A stretch of 64,000 nucleotides of DNA from Roridomyces roridus (lineage: Eukaryota; Basidiomycota; Agaricomycetes; Agaricales; Mycenaceae): assembly GCA_029378245.1 (NCBI GenBank), contig JARKIF010000008.1, positions 930,001 through 994,000 of the forward strand. Reading direction: 5' to 3'. This document shows positions 44,133-54,648 of this stretch, piece by piece. Under the pieces are notes generated by a model, which was given only the letters and a program-made list of their open reading frames with translations, did no database searches and had not been told where the DNA came from. Every line of letters begins with the position of its first letter. The stretch's first letter is position 1. Made by a program: the position numbers and the translations under genes.

Positions 44133-45992
44133 TTACAATTGTCCGGAACAGACTCCTTCGATCCATGCTACATCGCTCTTCACCTTGGTCAAATTCTCCA
44201 TGCCATCGGGCGTGATGTGCACCACGTCTTCAATACGCACGCCGCCCACACTCTCGTATCGTTTCAGAACAGCGTGGTCGATCAAGGCAGACTCGCGCAC
44301 TGCTGCGAGCAGATGCGGCGAAAAGTAAATGCCTGGTTCGACGGTCTGGAGAAACATGAGTTTTCGAATTGGCACAGAAAATTGCACTCACCACGACCAT
44401 CCCAGCTGCCAACGGGATACGCAGACGTAGGAAATCATAAAAACTAGTATGACCCAGCTCCACTGCTGCATTGTTCGGGCTAATCGTCGGGTTCACGGTG
44501 GGCTTGGCCGAGGAGGGCGTATCTGGCTATACAGTAAGCGTTGAAATGGGCAGGTCCAGTCACTGGTTCTCACCGTGTACATCCATGCCAAGAGAATGCC
44601 CCAGTCCATGCGGGTAAAAGGCAGCACTCTGCCCACTCGCTACGATCGCCTCCTCGGACGCCCATGACCCCGAGTTTGGAGAAGTCGGGGACTTGAAGAT
44701 GCCCAGTTTCTGGAAGCCACGGACCAAGATGCGATGCGAGAGAAGATGCACAGCGTCCCAGTGAACTCCCGGTTTGATCATATCCATGCAAGCCTATGCG
44801 ATTGTTGAAATGATACGGGATGCAGTTGGCAACAACACACCTTTTGCATCTCCAAAACAAGCTCGTAGATGGCCTTGGCTTCGGGAGTAAATTTGCCCCC
44901 GTTGCCTACTGGTATTGTGCGCGTGATATCGGATGCGTAGCAGGTCCATTCGCAGCCCGCGTCGATGAGAAGAACCTGCGGTTTGATTACCTTGCCGGAA
45001 GACAGGGAGTGGCTATTCTGGTGATCGTGTGGCCCCACGGGACCCCAGGCAAACTCCTTGTCATTACCGCCATTGCAGCAATAGTGCAAAGTGGATGCTC
45101 GAGTCGACGCGGCCACGATGGGAAGGTATGCTTGATGGACAGCACCTTCTCGCCGACAAGACGCGACAAATAACGCCTCTGCTTCTGCCTCCTTCTCGAT
45201 GAGCCACTCGCTGGGGAGCAGAGGTCGGTCTACGCCTGCCTGAGCCCCAGCTACGATACCGCCTTTGACTGCAGCACCCAGAACGCGCATAACGGTTTCA
45301 TGGGCGCGAGAGCTAATGTCGCAGGCCTTGCGGATGAGCGAAATTTCGCTCTCGTCCTTCACTAGACGCGCGAGATGGAGGGCCGAGATGAGATAAAAGT
45401 CGGTGACTGCCCCGCCTTCGTTCTCGGGGGCCAGGATAGGCTGGAGGTAGTCCTCGGAAAGAGCCGGGAAGAGTGGGGAGCCACGCGGTAGGGCGTGAAA
45501 GAGGGCTCCAGGAACAGCCAATTTTGCGATGGCGGCTGGGAGATTGGCGATGTTATCCACACGAGTTACGTCGTGAGTTTCCGTCGCGGCTTGCAACGAG
45601 TGGGCAAGAATTCGAGGTTGTGTTGTGCTGGCTTACCAGCTAGGGAGGGAGGAGGAACGCTCCACATCATATCTGCCAGAGAGGCCTCGGGAATGAAGAG
45701 CTCGACGGAGAGACTCCCTGGCTGCGACCCAATGAGGAGGTACGAGGAGGGTACATTACAACCTATAGAAAGACTGTCTTGAAAAGGCAGCAGACTCTTG
45801 TTCCATGGCATTACCTGAAAGATAATAGAAATTGGACTCTTGTCTAAAGGCGAGCTCGCGATCCGTGTCGTTGCGGTATTCGACTACGCCGCCTGCTAGA
45901 AGAAGAACTTGGGGCTTGATTCTCTCGTTGTCAGGAAGTAGCTTCGAAAGCGATTCCAGGACCGCCTTGACATGGGCAGTGGAAGGATACAT
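44133..45992 (-). CDS. M24B metallopeptidase (aminopeptidase P / prolidase family)
   Basis: This is a two-metal peptidase cleaving Xaa-Pro bonds. Exons 45992-45815, 45762-45637, 45589-44841, 44793-44574, 44522-44392 and 44345-44133 give 538 residues. The N-terminal domain begins MYPSTAHVKAVLESL and continues RELAFRQESNFYYLSGC. The pita-bread domain carries the metal ligands: two Asp in LLIDAGCEWTCYASDITRTIPVG, His in YPHGLGHSLGMDVH, Glu in TVEPGIYF and Glu in GVRIEDVVH. I took the ATG at 45992 because the family similarity begins there. An upstream exon from an ATG at 46117 (46117-46063 spliced to 46021) would add 28 residues in frame and overlap the start codon of Src1. Confidence 0.9.
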
Positions 45993-46115
45993 TATAATCG
46001 CGGAGGTTACGGAGCGATAGTCTGTCGAGTGGGACTCGAAGAGAGATTATCGTGATACATACATTGCATCACATGTTTGGATGTGTTGACGACTCCAACT
46101 TGAACACGACCCGCC
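45993..46115. promoter_or_regulatory. Divergent start region, M24 peptidase / SRC1
   Basis: These 123 bp lie between the preferred peptidase ATG and the Src1 ATG. They include a possible upstream coding exon of the peptidase with a plausible GT-AG intron (46062-46022). Confidence 0.4.
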
Positions 46116-48594
46116 ATGTCGCGCTTGACTTCGGCGCAGATTATCGCGCAGGGGCATTACCTCGAATCCGACTTTGAACCCTCTTCCCTCACAGTCTCCC
46201 AGCTTCTCGGCGTCCTCGGATACCATAATATTGTTTATCCCTCGCCCTACTCCAAGCCAAAACTCATCGCGCTTTTCAACTCTGAAATCAAACCAAGAGC
46301 CAGCAAATTCAAAAAGGAACGCCTCAAGGCAGAGGCCAGCATTGCCAGCGAGGAGGGTATAACCGATGGCCATACTGGCGAGCCACTCAGTAAGGTGTGA
46401 ATACAACGTTTTCTTTCACCTGTACATGAGCCTCATGGTGGTAGCCCGCCCCGGTGCGGCGTTCATCTCGACGCCTTTCACGCGCACCATCCCAAGAACA
46501 AGAAGTGTCGCCTGTGCGACCGGATCCCGTGTGTTCTTTGTCCAACACGCGCCTCCCTCGAGATGCTCATACTCTTTGTGGCAGCCCAAGCGTCGCCGAT
46601 CATCCGCCCAGCCCAACCTCGGTGGTCCGTCACGCAAAGTCGAGCCTGCAGAACCTGTGCTCGTAGAAGAAAGTGAGCCCGAGGAAGAAGAACTACCTGT
46701 CCGCAAGATTGGAAGGAGTAAGAAGGTATGTATCGCTTATCCCACTCTGTCTCACGTGTTCACTCTCGCAGGCCCAAGCAGCAGGTGAACAAGCCCGACG
46801 CGTCTCCCATGCTGTGAGTCAGCCTACCGTCGCAATACGCGAATCTTATTGTTTTCTTCGTAGGAAGACAGCGGTTGGGAAGACAACAATGTATTCCAGT
46901 CTGGAGCCGAATCGTCCTCGCCTGCGCGCCCCCGCCCCAAGGTGACTCGCAAGAGCGTTGGGCCCCGAAAAACACGCAAATCAGTGTCGGCTCCCCCAGA
47001 AGTGCCCCAGTCATCCTCGCCGTTGCGGTCTCCCCCGCAGTCCAAATTCGAGCCACACCTGCCGCCCAGCGTTGTACGAGAAGCGCGTATTCTCGCACCG
47101 GTGTTCTCTCCCAGCACCTTTGTTCCACAGGAGCACCCGCAGCCAAAGGAAGAGCAAGACGATACCTTTGCGGACACTGACTATGCTGGCGACGAGCCCA
47201 CCGAAGATTATGGGCGACCAGACGAAGGAGATGAGGAGGAGGACGAGGACGAGGACGTCGACGAGGATGAAGACCACAATGCGATTATTTCCCGCCGCAT
47301 TGCACAAGGTGGCAACCAGCTCGTGCTGGCGAGAAAGAAAACCAGTGCCTCGAGTACCTTGGTGCACGTTGTGCTCGGTTTGCTCCTCATCGCCACCGGG
47401 ATCTTTGGATGGACTTACAAGCTGGAATCTGCGCCCATTGGCTACTGCGATATGGACCGTCCGACGAACCATGCGCTCGAGCAACTTCGAGCGCGGCGTC
47501 TGGCTATCGAGGTGTGCCACCGCGAGAATCGAACAGAGCTCGCCGATGGTTCGGCATGCCCACCTCCAGCACTGCCTGGCATCCCCCACCCAGACGCGTG
47601 TACGCCTTGCCCGGAGCATGGGAAATGCACACAATTCAGTGTCGAATGTGAGACTGGATATCTGCTGCGGCCCAACGCGTTGTTATTTTTCCTGCCTGCG
47701 AGCACCCCGGATGGGGTATGGCGGGCAATTGGGAATACGACGGATGGATTGCCGGGGCTCGGGAGTGTTGGACTGCCACCGCGTTGTGTAGAGGACCCGA
47801 GACGCAAGCAGCGACTCGGGGCACTCGGGAGAGCGGTGGAGAAGGAACTTGGACAAATCCGCGGACGGCGGGTTTGCGCTGGGTCACGTGGACCGGGACC
47901 GATTCCTGATGCGGATGGCGGCGACGCGCGTCGCTGGGGTGAGGAAATGGGGCATCTGGAGGGCCGGATGCGGCTCAAGTTGCCGTCGGTCCACAAGTCG
48001 ACCAACTTTGAGGAACTGTTCACTACGGCGATTCAACAACTGAGTGAATGGGGAGGAGTTATAATTGGGGAAGATGCCAGCGGGAAACGATATGTCGCAC
48101 TCAAGACGGCGGATCTCACGTGGGATTGTGCTGTTATTGTCAAGTCTCGGGAGGCGTGGCAAGAGTGGAGTCGTGCGGCCTACGGTAAGTGCCTTGTCTT
48201 CGGACCGACCTTCCAGCTTAATGTAACATCAGGAATCATGGGTGCTGTCACTATCTTGGTTTGGGGGAGTTCGCAGCGGGGTCAGCAGGCGGCAGAAACA
48301 CGACGGGTTGCGGAACTTGTGCAGACGGCACTAGACACCCTCCGAGCGCAGGACAGGGCTTATCACACGGATCCCCTGTCGGCTGCAGTCCCGTACCTGT
48401 CGTCTTTGCAACTCCGGGACGTTGTGCTTGCAAACGAGCACTCGGTGTCGGCGCGTGCGCGGTTATGGAAGCGCGTGGAGCACGTGGTGGAAGGTAATGC
48501 GAATGTGCGGGCTAATCTGGAGGAGGTTGGAGGCGGGGACGAACTGCGTGTTTGGCGCTGGGTGGGGGCGCCCTCGCCGACTAAAGGGAATTGA
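46116..48594 (+). CDS. SRC1: Src1/Heh-type inner nuclear membrane protein (HeH plus MSC domain)
   Basis: Relatives of Heh1/Man1 tether chromatin to the inner nuclear membrane. Exons 46116-46394, 46445-46528, 46585-46725, 46772-46813, 46864-48184 and 48233-48594 give 742 residues. An N-terminal HeH domain (LESDFEPSSLTVSQLLGVL; YPSPYSKPKLIALFN) is followed by a basic and acidic nucleoplasmic linker with likely nuclear signals (KPKRRRSS). Then come a transmembrane helix (LVHVVLGLLLIATGIFGW), a lumenal cysteine-rich segment (ACTPCPEHGKC), CETGYLLRPNALLFFLP, LPPRCVEDPRRKQ, a second helix (GIMGAVTILVWG) and a winged-helix MSC domain. The last intron is 48 nt and open in frame (48185-48232). Confidence 0.9.
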
Positions 48595-48677
48595 ATTTAT
48601 TCTTCTGGGTGTATGTACAGACTACGGAAAGAAGCATTCTCGAAAAGGCAGGATCGGTTTCGAGGACGAAACAAAGA

Positions 48678-50044
48678 CTAGTACACGCCGTGACCCATGG
48701 GTATGCTATTTTGAATCTTGTCAATCAATGCCCTCTTCATGAATTGCTCTTCGGCAAGTAAACGACAAGACTGCACGGATGGGGTCAAGAAAAAGAAAAA
48801 GAATAACGAGATCGACTGACGCGTAGAAATCTTTCGAGATCGATGCGGCCACTGTTGAGTGCTTTCGAGAGATGGAAAATCGTATCCTCGATAGCATTGT
48901 CCTCGGCGACGAGGTTGATCAACTGGTTGTGCACGATGGTGGTGGAGCAGACGAGCTCGTCAACGGAAGGGTTTCCCTTTGCCCGCAACTCGGCGACATT
49001 GCGTTCAGCAGTCTGAACGGAACTACGCATTCGGTCCGCCGACGTGCGACAAACATCGCGCACTGCCTCTAGGCGCGCCATCTCGTCGCGGATCGCAGGC
49101 TCGCCCGCTAAAAGGTCAGCCTGGTGAGCCCGGAGGCGGTCGGCATCGAGAGCGAGAGCTTGCGCCAGTGACGCGAGTTCTGTGGAAAACTTGGCGTGGA
49201 CGGCAGTATGTAGACGCAATAGTTCGGGGTTCGGGGGTCTGGGTGGAGCGGGAGCGTTGGACGGTGGTAGGAATGCATTGGTGTCTTCGTCGAGAAGGTT
49301 CGGTATGGGCTGTTGTAGTGGAGGAGGGGGCGGAGTTTGAATCCACTGGACAGAAGGGGCTGGGGTTTGGTAACCCGGAGGAGCGGGCCTGTATTGCGGT
49401 GGCCCGAGATCCGGACGTGGTGGTGGCTGCGGTACACTCGGAGCTGAGATTGGGGTCTGGGGCTTCGGAGGTAAACTCGGGCCTTGTTGTGGCTTGGGAG
49501 GCAGATTTGGGCGCGAGTCCTGTGATATCGGACGCAACAGCTGCTCAGGCGGCTGCGATGATGTTGGGCGGGACATCTGCTGTTCTGATGCTGTCGTCGC
49601 CCGGGGCTTTGCATATACGGGCGGTGATTTCGAAAACTCTGCCTGCATCGCATCGAGCAAGGCAGGGAGACTGCAGCCCTCGCTCTTGCGCGCCCACAGC
49701 TGCACATAGTCCAAGTTGGAGCGACCACTGACGTCCAGATTGGGCCCGGGCTTGACGAGCATCTCCTGGGTCGGCACTACATACGCCAGGGGAGGCTCGC
49801 GGGGAAAGTCGTGGGTGACCCAGACAGCGACAGGGATGTTGTACTCTGCATTGCGAAAGGATATCGGTAGCAGGCCGTGTAGACAGAGCAGAAGCTGGGT
49901 ACGGCCATCGTCAAAGGTGTAAATGTCAGACTTTGGCCGCAGCGAGGGGAAACGGTCGAGGGCGGCTGCAATGTCTGCAAAAACGCGCTCGGGGGCGGGA
50001 TATGGTTTGACATTGTCGCGTAGCCATTTGTGGGTGAGGGACAT
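48678..50044 (-). CDS. VPS23: ESCRT-I subunit Vps23/Tsg101
   Basis: This binds ubiquitinated cargo in multivesicular body sorting. Exons 50044-48821 and 48770-48678 give 438 residues. The N-terminal UEV domain lacks the E2 cysteine (YNIPVAVWVTHDFPREPPLAYVVPT; YVQLWARKSEGCSL), followed by a long Pro-rich linker (PPPRPDLGPP, PPPPPLQQP) and a coiled coil (LAQALALDADRLRAHQADLL). The C-terminal steadiness box is completed only by splicing the intron 48820-48771: RFLR joins SCRLLAEEQFMKRALIDKI. Reading through would instead end in a short Ser/Phe tail at 48785. The TEA factor lies 230 bp upstream, divergently. Confidence 0.93.
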
Positions 50045-50274
50045 GGCTAGATCTCGATTGCTGAGACGGGATAGATATACTAGATGGCCGTCGCCGTTCT
50101 AGTGGGTCAGAACTGCCCGTTTCGGACTCTCCTTTTGGCAAGTTCAAGGCAGACTCATGCCGACGGCCCTCCGAGACTGATACCTTTTAAGCCGCCGCTG
50201 TCTTGGGCCACCATTTCCTCTTTCTCTCCCACTGCGCTAGTACCTCGCTCGGTTATTTGCTCCCCCTCTTGTCC
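50045..50274. promoter_or_regulatory. Divergent promoter, VPS23 / TEA factor
   Basis: 230 bp between the ATGs, with CT-rich stretches before the TEA gene. No specific site is recognised. Confidence 0.35.
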
Positions 50275-51576
50275 ATGGAAGACCCAGCAAAATCCCTCAC
50301 CCCCCAGCGCAAGCACCGTAAGCTGCTCAAGGATGGCAGCGGCACCGCCGTTTGGCCAGAGGCCGTCGAGACCGTCTTTGTCCAGGGTACACATCTTGAC
50401 TCGGTTCTTTGTGAAAGACAACTAAGATTTCAAAGGCCTCCGTGAATACTGGGACTCGCCCTGGGCTACCTACTCGCGTGGTCGCAGCCGCTGGCGCAAC
50501 CAGTTCCTCGTCGATTACCTCCAAAATCTGGGCATCGTGCGCACCAAGAAGCAGGTCGCAAGCCACATACAAGTGCTCCGGAACATGTGGAAGGGCGAGC
50601 CAGGTGAAATTCAATTTAAAACACGATTTGCTTCCGTGTTGATTCCGTGCCCCTAGAGTACCAGCTCGTCGCAGGCGGCGATGAGCTATTCAATGAGCCG
50701 ATCAAGGTCGACGAGCCCCTGCTCTCCATGCACGACGACGACGAATCGCCGGAGAACTCACCACCGGATGTCCTCCAAGACTTCCCACCCTCGCCGACAA
50801 GTCCCGGTTTCCCCGGTCTCACATACTCCCCTAGCAGCCCCCAGGAGTCGCTCTCCGAGCTAGACTCACCGCCTCAGACCCTCAGCAGCCTCTATACAAG
50901 TCATGCTACGCGCTTCACTCTGCTCGCCGATGGCATGGCGCCCTTCAGCGTCGACCTCGACAAGCTCTCACCGACTCTATCGCCTCTTGTCTTCCGTCTT
51001 CGTCTCGCCATCGCCCCAGTTACCGATCCCCGCGCGCCGCCCAACCTCCACGGCTTCTTTGCCAATGTCCGGCTGGCCAGGGTCTGGTCTGACCACGCGC
51101 GTGTTTTCACGCGCGTATACAATGCTACCAACCAATGCATATCTGACGAGGTCGATGCCTTGCAGCCCAGCAGCATTGAGCTTGGCGCCGTCGTTGCCCC
51201 GTTCCCAGAATCGATGCTTGCCCGCGCCCGTTGGTGCGATGCTGCTGTGCAGACCACTATCTCACAGCAGCTGGTCGTTGATGGCGTCCCACGGCTCGTT
51301 CTAGTATACGAGCTCGATCGCCGGCTGGGATCAACGGCCCTCCCGTCCGTGCAGCTCGTTTCTTACCAAAAGTACACCCATCCGCAGGCAAAGAACGCCA
51401 AGCCAGAGCCGGAGCGGGTCTATGCCCCGTATTCCCCGCAGGGTTCATACACATCGCCATCGTATTCGCCTTATTCCTATCCATATCCCCGTCACAGCCA
51501 GCCGCCGAGCATCGTGACCTCGTCCTACACGCCGTCGCTTTCGTCTGCGCTCACTCCCGTCTCGCTACGGCCATGA
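50275..51576 (+). CDS. TEA/ATTS-domain transcription factor
   Basis: This is a member of the TEAD/abaA/Tec1 family that binds CATTCC-type sites and in fungi controls conidiation or filamentous growth. Exons 50275-50386, 50436-50603 and 50657-51576 give 399 residues. The TEA domain spans about residues 12-93: HRKLLKDGSGTAVWPEAVETVFVQGLREYW, then SRGRSRWRNQFLVDYLQNLG with basic helix 3 continuing IVRTKKQVASHIQVLRNMW; the first intron falls inside it. The rest is Ser/Pro/Asp-rich, with a more structured middle (FTLLADGMAPFSVDLDKL; LVYELDRRLGSTALPSVQLV) and a Tyr/Pro/Ser-rich C-terminus (SYSPYSYPYPRHS). Animal YAP-binding features cannot be judged. Target genes are unknown. Confidence 0.9.
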
Positions 51577-51909
51577 CGGACACGTCCTATTCCTATTCCT
51601 ATCTATCCCTCGACGTCTTGGTTGCCCCCATTTGTTGCGCCGGACAAACCACCACCCCCGCTCTTCGTTCATCTACCCCTTTTTGCTACAGGGCGTACAG
51701 TTGTATCTCTGTGTGTGTATGTATTGATGTGTTCAGGGACTGTATGACCAAATGTAGATAGTCAGTGTATTCTACAGGACCTTTATTTTGTTTTTTTAAC
51801 GCAGTGCATATGATCCTTGATTCTGGGACTTTTTGTAACGGGGCCATATGGCCAACCGCCGCGTAGATAATTACAAGAAGGCCGATCTTGACATGATACG
51901 TCATTCACA
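51577..51909. other. Convergent 3' region, TEA factor / NOC3
   Basis: 333 bp between two stop codons. It starts with a short imperfect TCCTAT repeat (about 51587-51604), then T-rich stretches (TTTGTTTTTTT at 51787-51798) that may serve 3' end formation for both genes. I see no gene. Confidence 0.5.
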
Positions 51910-54576
51910 TCAGGCCCGTCCCATCACCTTGGCCGCCTCGGCCCGTACACGCGAATCCCAGTGCGTGCTACCCAACGTGGCGAGCTCCCAGAAACATGTT
52001 CCGAATGGGTTGCACAGCTGTGGGTCGTCGACCTCTGCGCGGTAAGTACCGTCTAGCACGCGTTCTTCCGTCGACAAAAGGGCCGCAAGTTTGGAATCCT
52101 TGGCGAACAACCCACCAACAAAGTCTACCGCACGCAACGCTGCTGCTGGCGGCCAGTGCATCGCCGCCGTCAGCAACCGCTTTGAGAATGCTGCAGCGCG
52201 CCAGGGGGGTGCTGCTGCACCAAATGTACGAGGCGAGAACACAATGTTGAGCGCCCGGAACAACATATCCGTCCCAGAGTCCGTCAGACTCAATGGAAGG
52301 ATCAGTGCGTAAAGTTTCGTGATAAAGTCGCTCAGATCAATGTTGAGCGCTTCGCCTGGGACCGTGGTTAGGGTCGAAAAGATGGATAGAGATGGAAGCG
52401 CCGTACCCTGACCAGAGAGAAGTTCGAATGCCGTCACGATGCATTGTAGACGGAGGTGGACGGGCGTCGATGTATCCATGTCGTCCTCGTCGTCCTCGTC
52501 TTCCGGCTCGCGCTCAACGAGCTCCTTGAGCACCTTGAGCAGGTCCTTGAAGAAATCGACGTTGACCAGATGCGAGTATTTCGATATCCCCTGGAGTGCA
52601 GCTGGAAGAAGCGGCGTCGGGTGTGGATTCTTGATGATCCTGAAATAAAGCACGAAGAGAAGCTTGAGTGTCTCCGTGTGCTGTTCAACCACTTGTCAGC
52701 ATCGACGCCCACAGAACAACATGAAACATACTGTAGCCGCTCGTTCTTCCTTGTCAACCTCAGCTTCAGCCTCGCGGAATTCTCGATCGATTTCCTTCTT
52801 CTCTTTCATTGCCTTGCGCGCTTTTTTACTCAGATGCGGTTGGGCCGTGGGCTTTCCTTTCGCCCTGCGCTGTGCGTCTTTGCTGGAAGAGCTGCGCTTC
52901 GGTTCCGGCTTGTCCGCATGTGACTCTGAAGAACGTACGCCCAATTCTGTCTTTAGGCGCAAGCTGAGGAGACACGAGAGCACGTTTGGGTGAACATTGA
53001 ACCGCTTCTCTTTCACCATGCGATTCATCAACCGCAAAACTTCCAAAGAGGCGACGCCAGTAAGATCCGCTCGAAAGACTTGACGTATCGCGTCCAGACA
53101 TTGCTCAGATGTCTGCAAAAATCAGATTTGATAAACGAAATACGGGAGACTGACGCACCTCGTCCCAGGACTTTTTGCTCAGACGTGCGATGACACAACT
53201 CATGAGATTAACGCGGAAGTTGAAGTGTGTTAGTTCGGTCAGCAGCGTGCATATGCTTTTGAGCGCGATATCAGCGAGTTCACTGCGAGCTATCGAGGCA
53301 TGAGACCAATGGCTATAGAGAAAGTGCGTGCGGTTACCCTTCAGCTCGGCTTCCAGCGCCGTGAGATATGTCTGGTACACCCCGACGAGGCCCTGTTCCC
53401 AGTCGCGAGTGCGCGCCACCATCTGCGTGACTTTCTCCGCCTTTTCCTTGTCAGAAAGCGTACGGATTCGGTAGCCCGGAACGATATCTTTGAAGACGGC
53501 GAGCTGGGAGAGCATCGCCAACTTCCGAATGACCAAGTCGTTGGCAACTGGGTCAGGATGTGTCGGAGTAGAAATTTCAGCCAACGAGAATGTGTGAAGA
53601 CGGCGCAACAGCCCCAGCTAGACGCAGTGTCAAGTTGAGAATTCGTTTTAAAGAAGGACGTACACTGTTTTCAGGATCAGCAACGATATCCTGGCAGATG
53701 CCGGCGATCTGGTCCTTGGCTCCTTGTATTCTAGCAGTCCGTGACTTGTTACTGACAATGTCGACGACGGCTGGACGACCGAAGCGGGCCCCCGTGGAAA
53801 CATCCTCTCGCTTGGGGGCCTCGTCTTCGTTTCCTTGCTCCTCATCGTCACTTTCGTCGTCTGTGTCGTCGCTTGTGGGCAGTTTTTGCACTTTGGTTCC
53901 AGTTTTTTGTATACGACCGTCTGCCAGCTTGATTGGAAGCCCTTGTACGGCTTGGTCGGCAGAATCGTCCCAGGAGGGTCTACGCTTTCGCGGAGCCAAT
54001 TCATAAGGCATTTCTGCGTCCGAGTCCAAGTCACTGGCATTCAATGAATCGTCGGAGAGTGCTTCATCATCGTCCGAGGGAAGTTCAGAGTCCCAGTCGC
54101 CCTCATCTTCATCATGCGAGTCGACGGAAGGTAGACTGTCCGGAGCGGCAGGTTTGTTGACTGGCTTGTTCAGTCGGTGCAACCTCTCTGTCTCCTTCTT
54201 ACTCCTGCGTCTTGTTCAGAATACATGTGCTGGTAATTAGCACAATTGCGCACCGTGATATGCCCGTCTGGTCAAGAGAGTTCAAGAAGGACGCTGCACC
54301 GCCGTATTCTTCCAAAACTTCCAGGTCTTGGTCGGAGAGATCCAGTTCCTCATCGCTACCGGTTTTCGGTACTGGAATAGTGCCTCTGTCGGACAATTTT
54401 TCTTTCTTTTTGTCCTTGGGCTTGATCGCGTATTTTTTGTGCCCCTCGTTAGTTTTGTTTTGGGAAAGTTTTCGTCGTTTGGAAGGCGCCTGCTGGCCCA
54501 CAGTAAGTCGCTTTCAGGGAGACAGAGCTCAGTTACGCACTGCTGAGGACGGCGCCGACCGTTTTCCAGGAGCCAT
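51910..54576 (-). CDS. NOC3: Noc3, nucleolar complex protein for 60S biogenesis and replication licensing
   Basis: Noc3 pairs with Noc2 in pre-60S export and also binds ORC/MCM in yeast. Exons 54576-54541, 54492-54254, 54210-53664, 53617-53159, 53112-52732 and 52680-51910 give 810 residues. A basic start (APSKRRKLSQNK) and long acidic Asp/Ser stretches lead to the conserved core: LFLYSHWSHASIARSELADI-like sequence near residue 350, FNFRVNLMSCVIARL, VLRLMNRMVKEKRFNVHPNVLSCLLSL, LKLLFVLYFRIIKN and LPAALQGISKYSHLVNVDFF. These last segments are typical of the Noc3/CBF family. The C-terminal third is helical (HWDSRVRAEAAKVMGRA). APC5 starts 72 bp upstream on the opposite strand. Confidence 0.9.
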
Positions 54577-54648
54577 AATGTCAGTGTTGCGGATCAAGCG
54601 AGCTTCCTTTGTGGCTTACGCGCTCACGCGTCTGTTCGCGACTACAAC
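54577..54648. promoter_or_regulatory. 72-bp divergent promoter with an ACGCGT box, NOC3 / APC5
   Basis: Seventy-two bases separate the ATGs. ACGCGT at 54626-54631, 17 bp before the APC5 start, is an MCB-like box; both partners have cell-cycle roles. The position would fall in or near the APC5 leader, so function is uncertain. Confidence 0.35.

Noticed and set aside
50620..51576. Additional zinc-finger or homeobox domain in the TEA protein
   Set aside because: Only the TEA domain is recognisable; the rest lacks Cys/His spacing or helix-turn-helix patterns.
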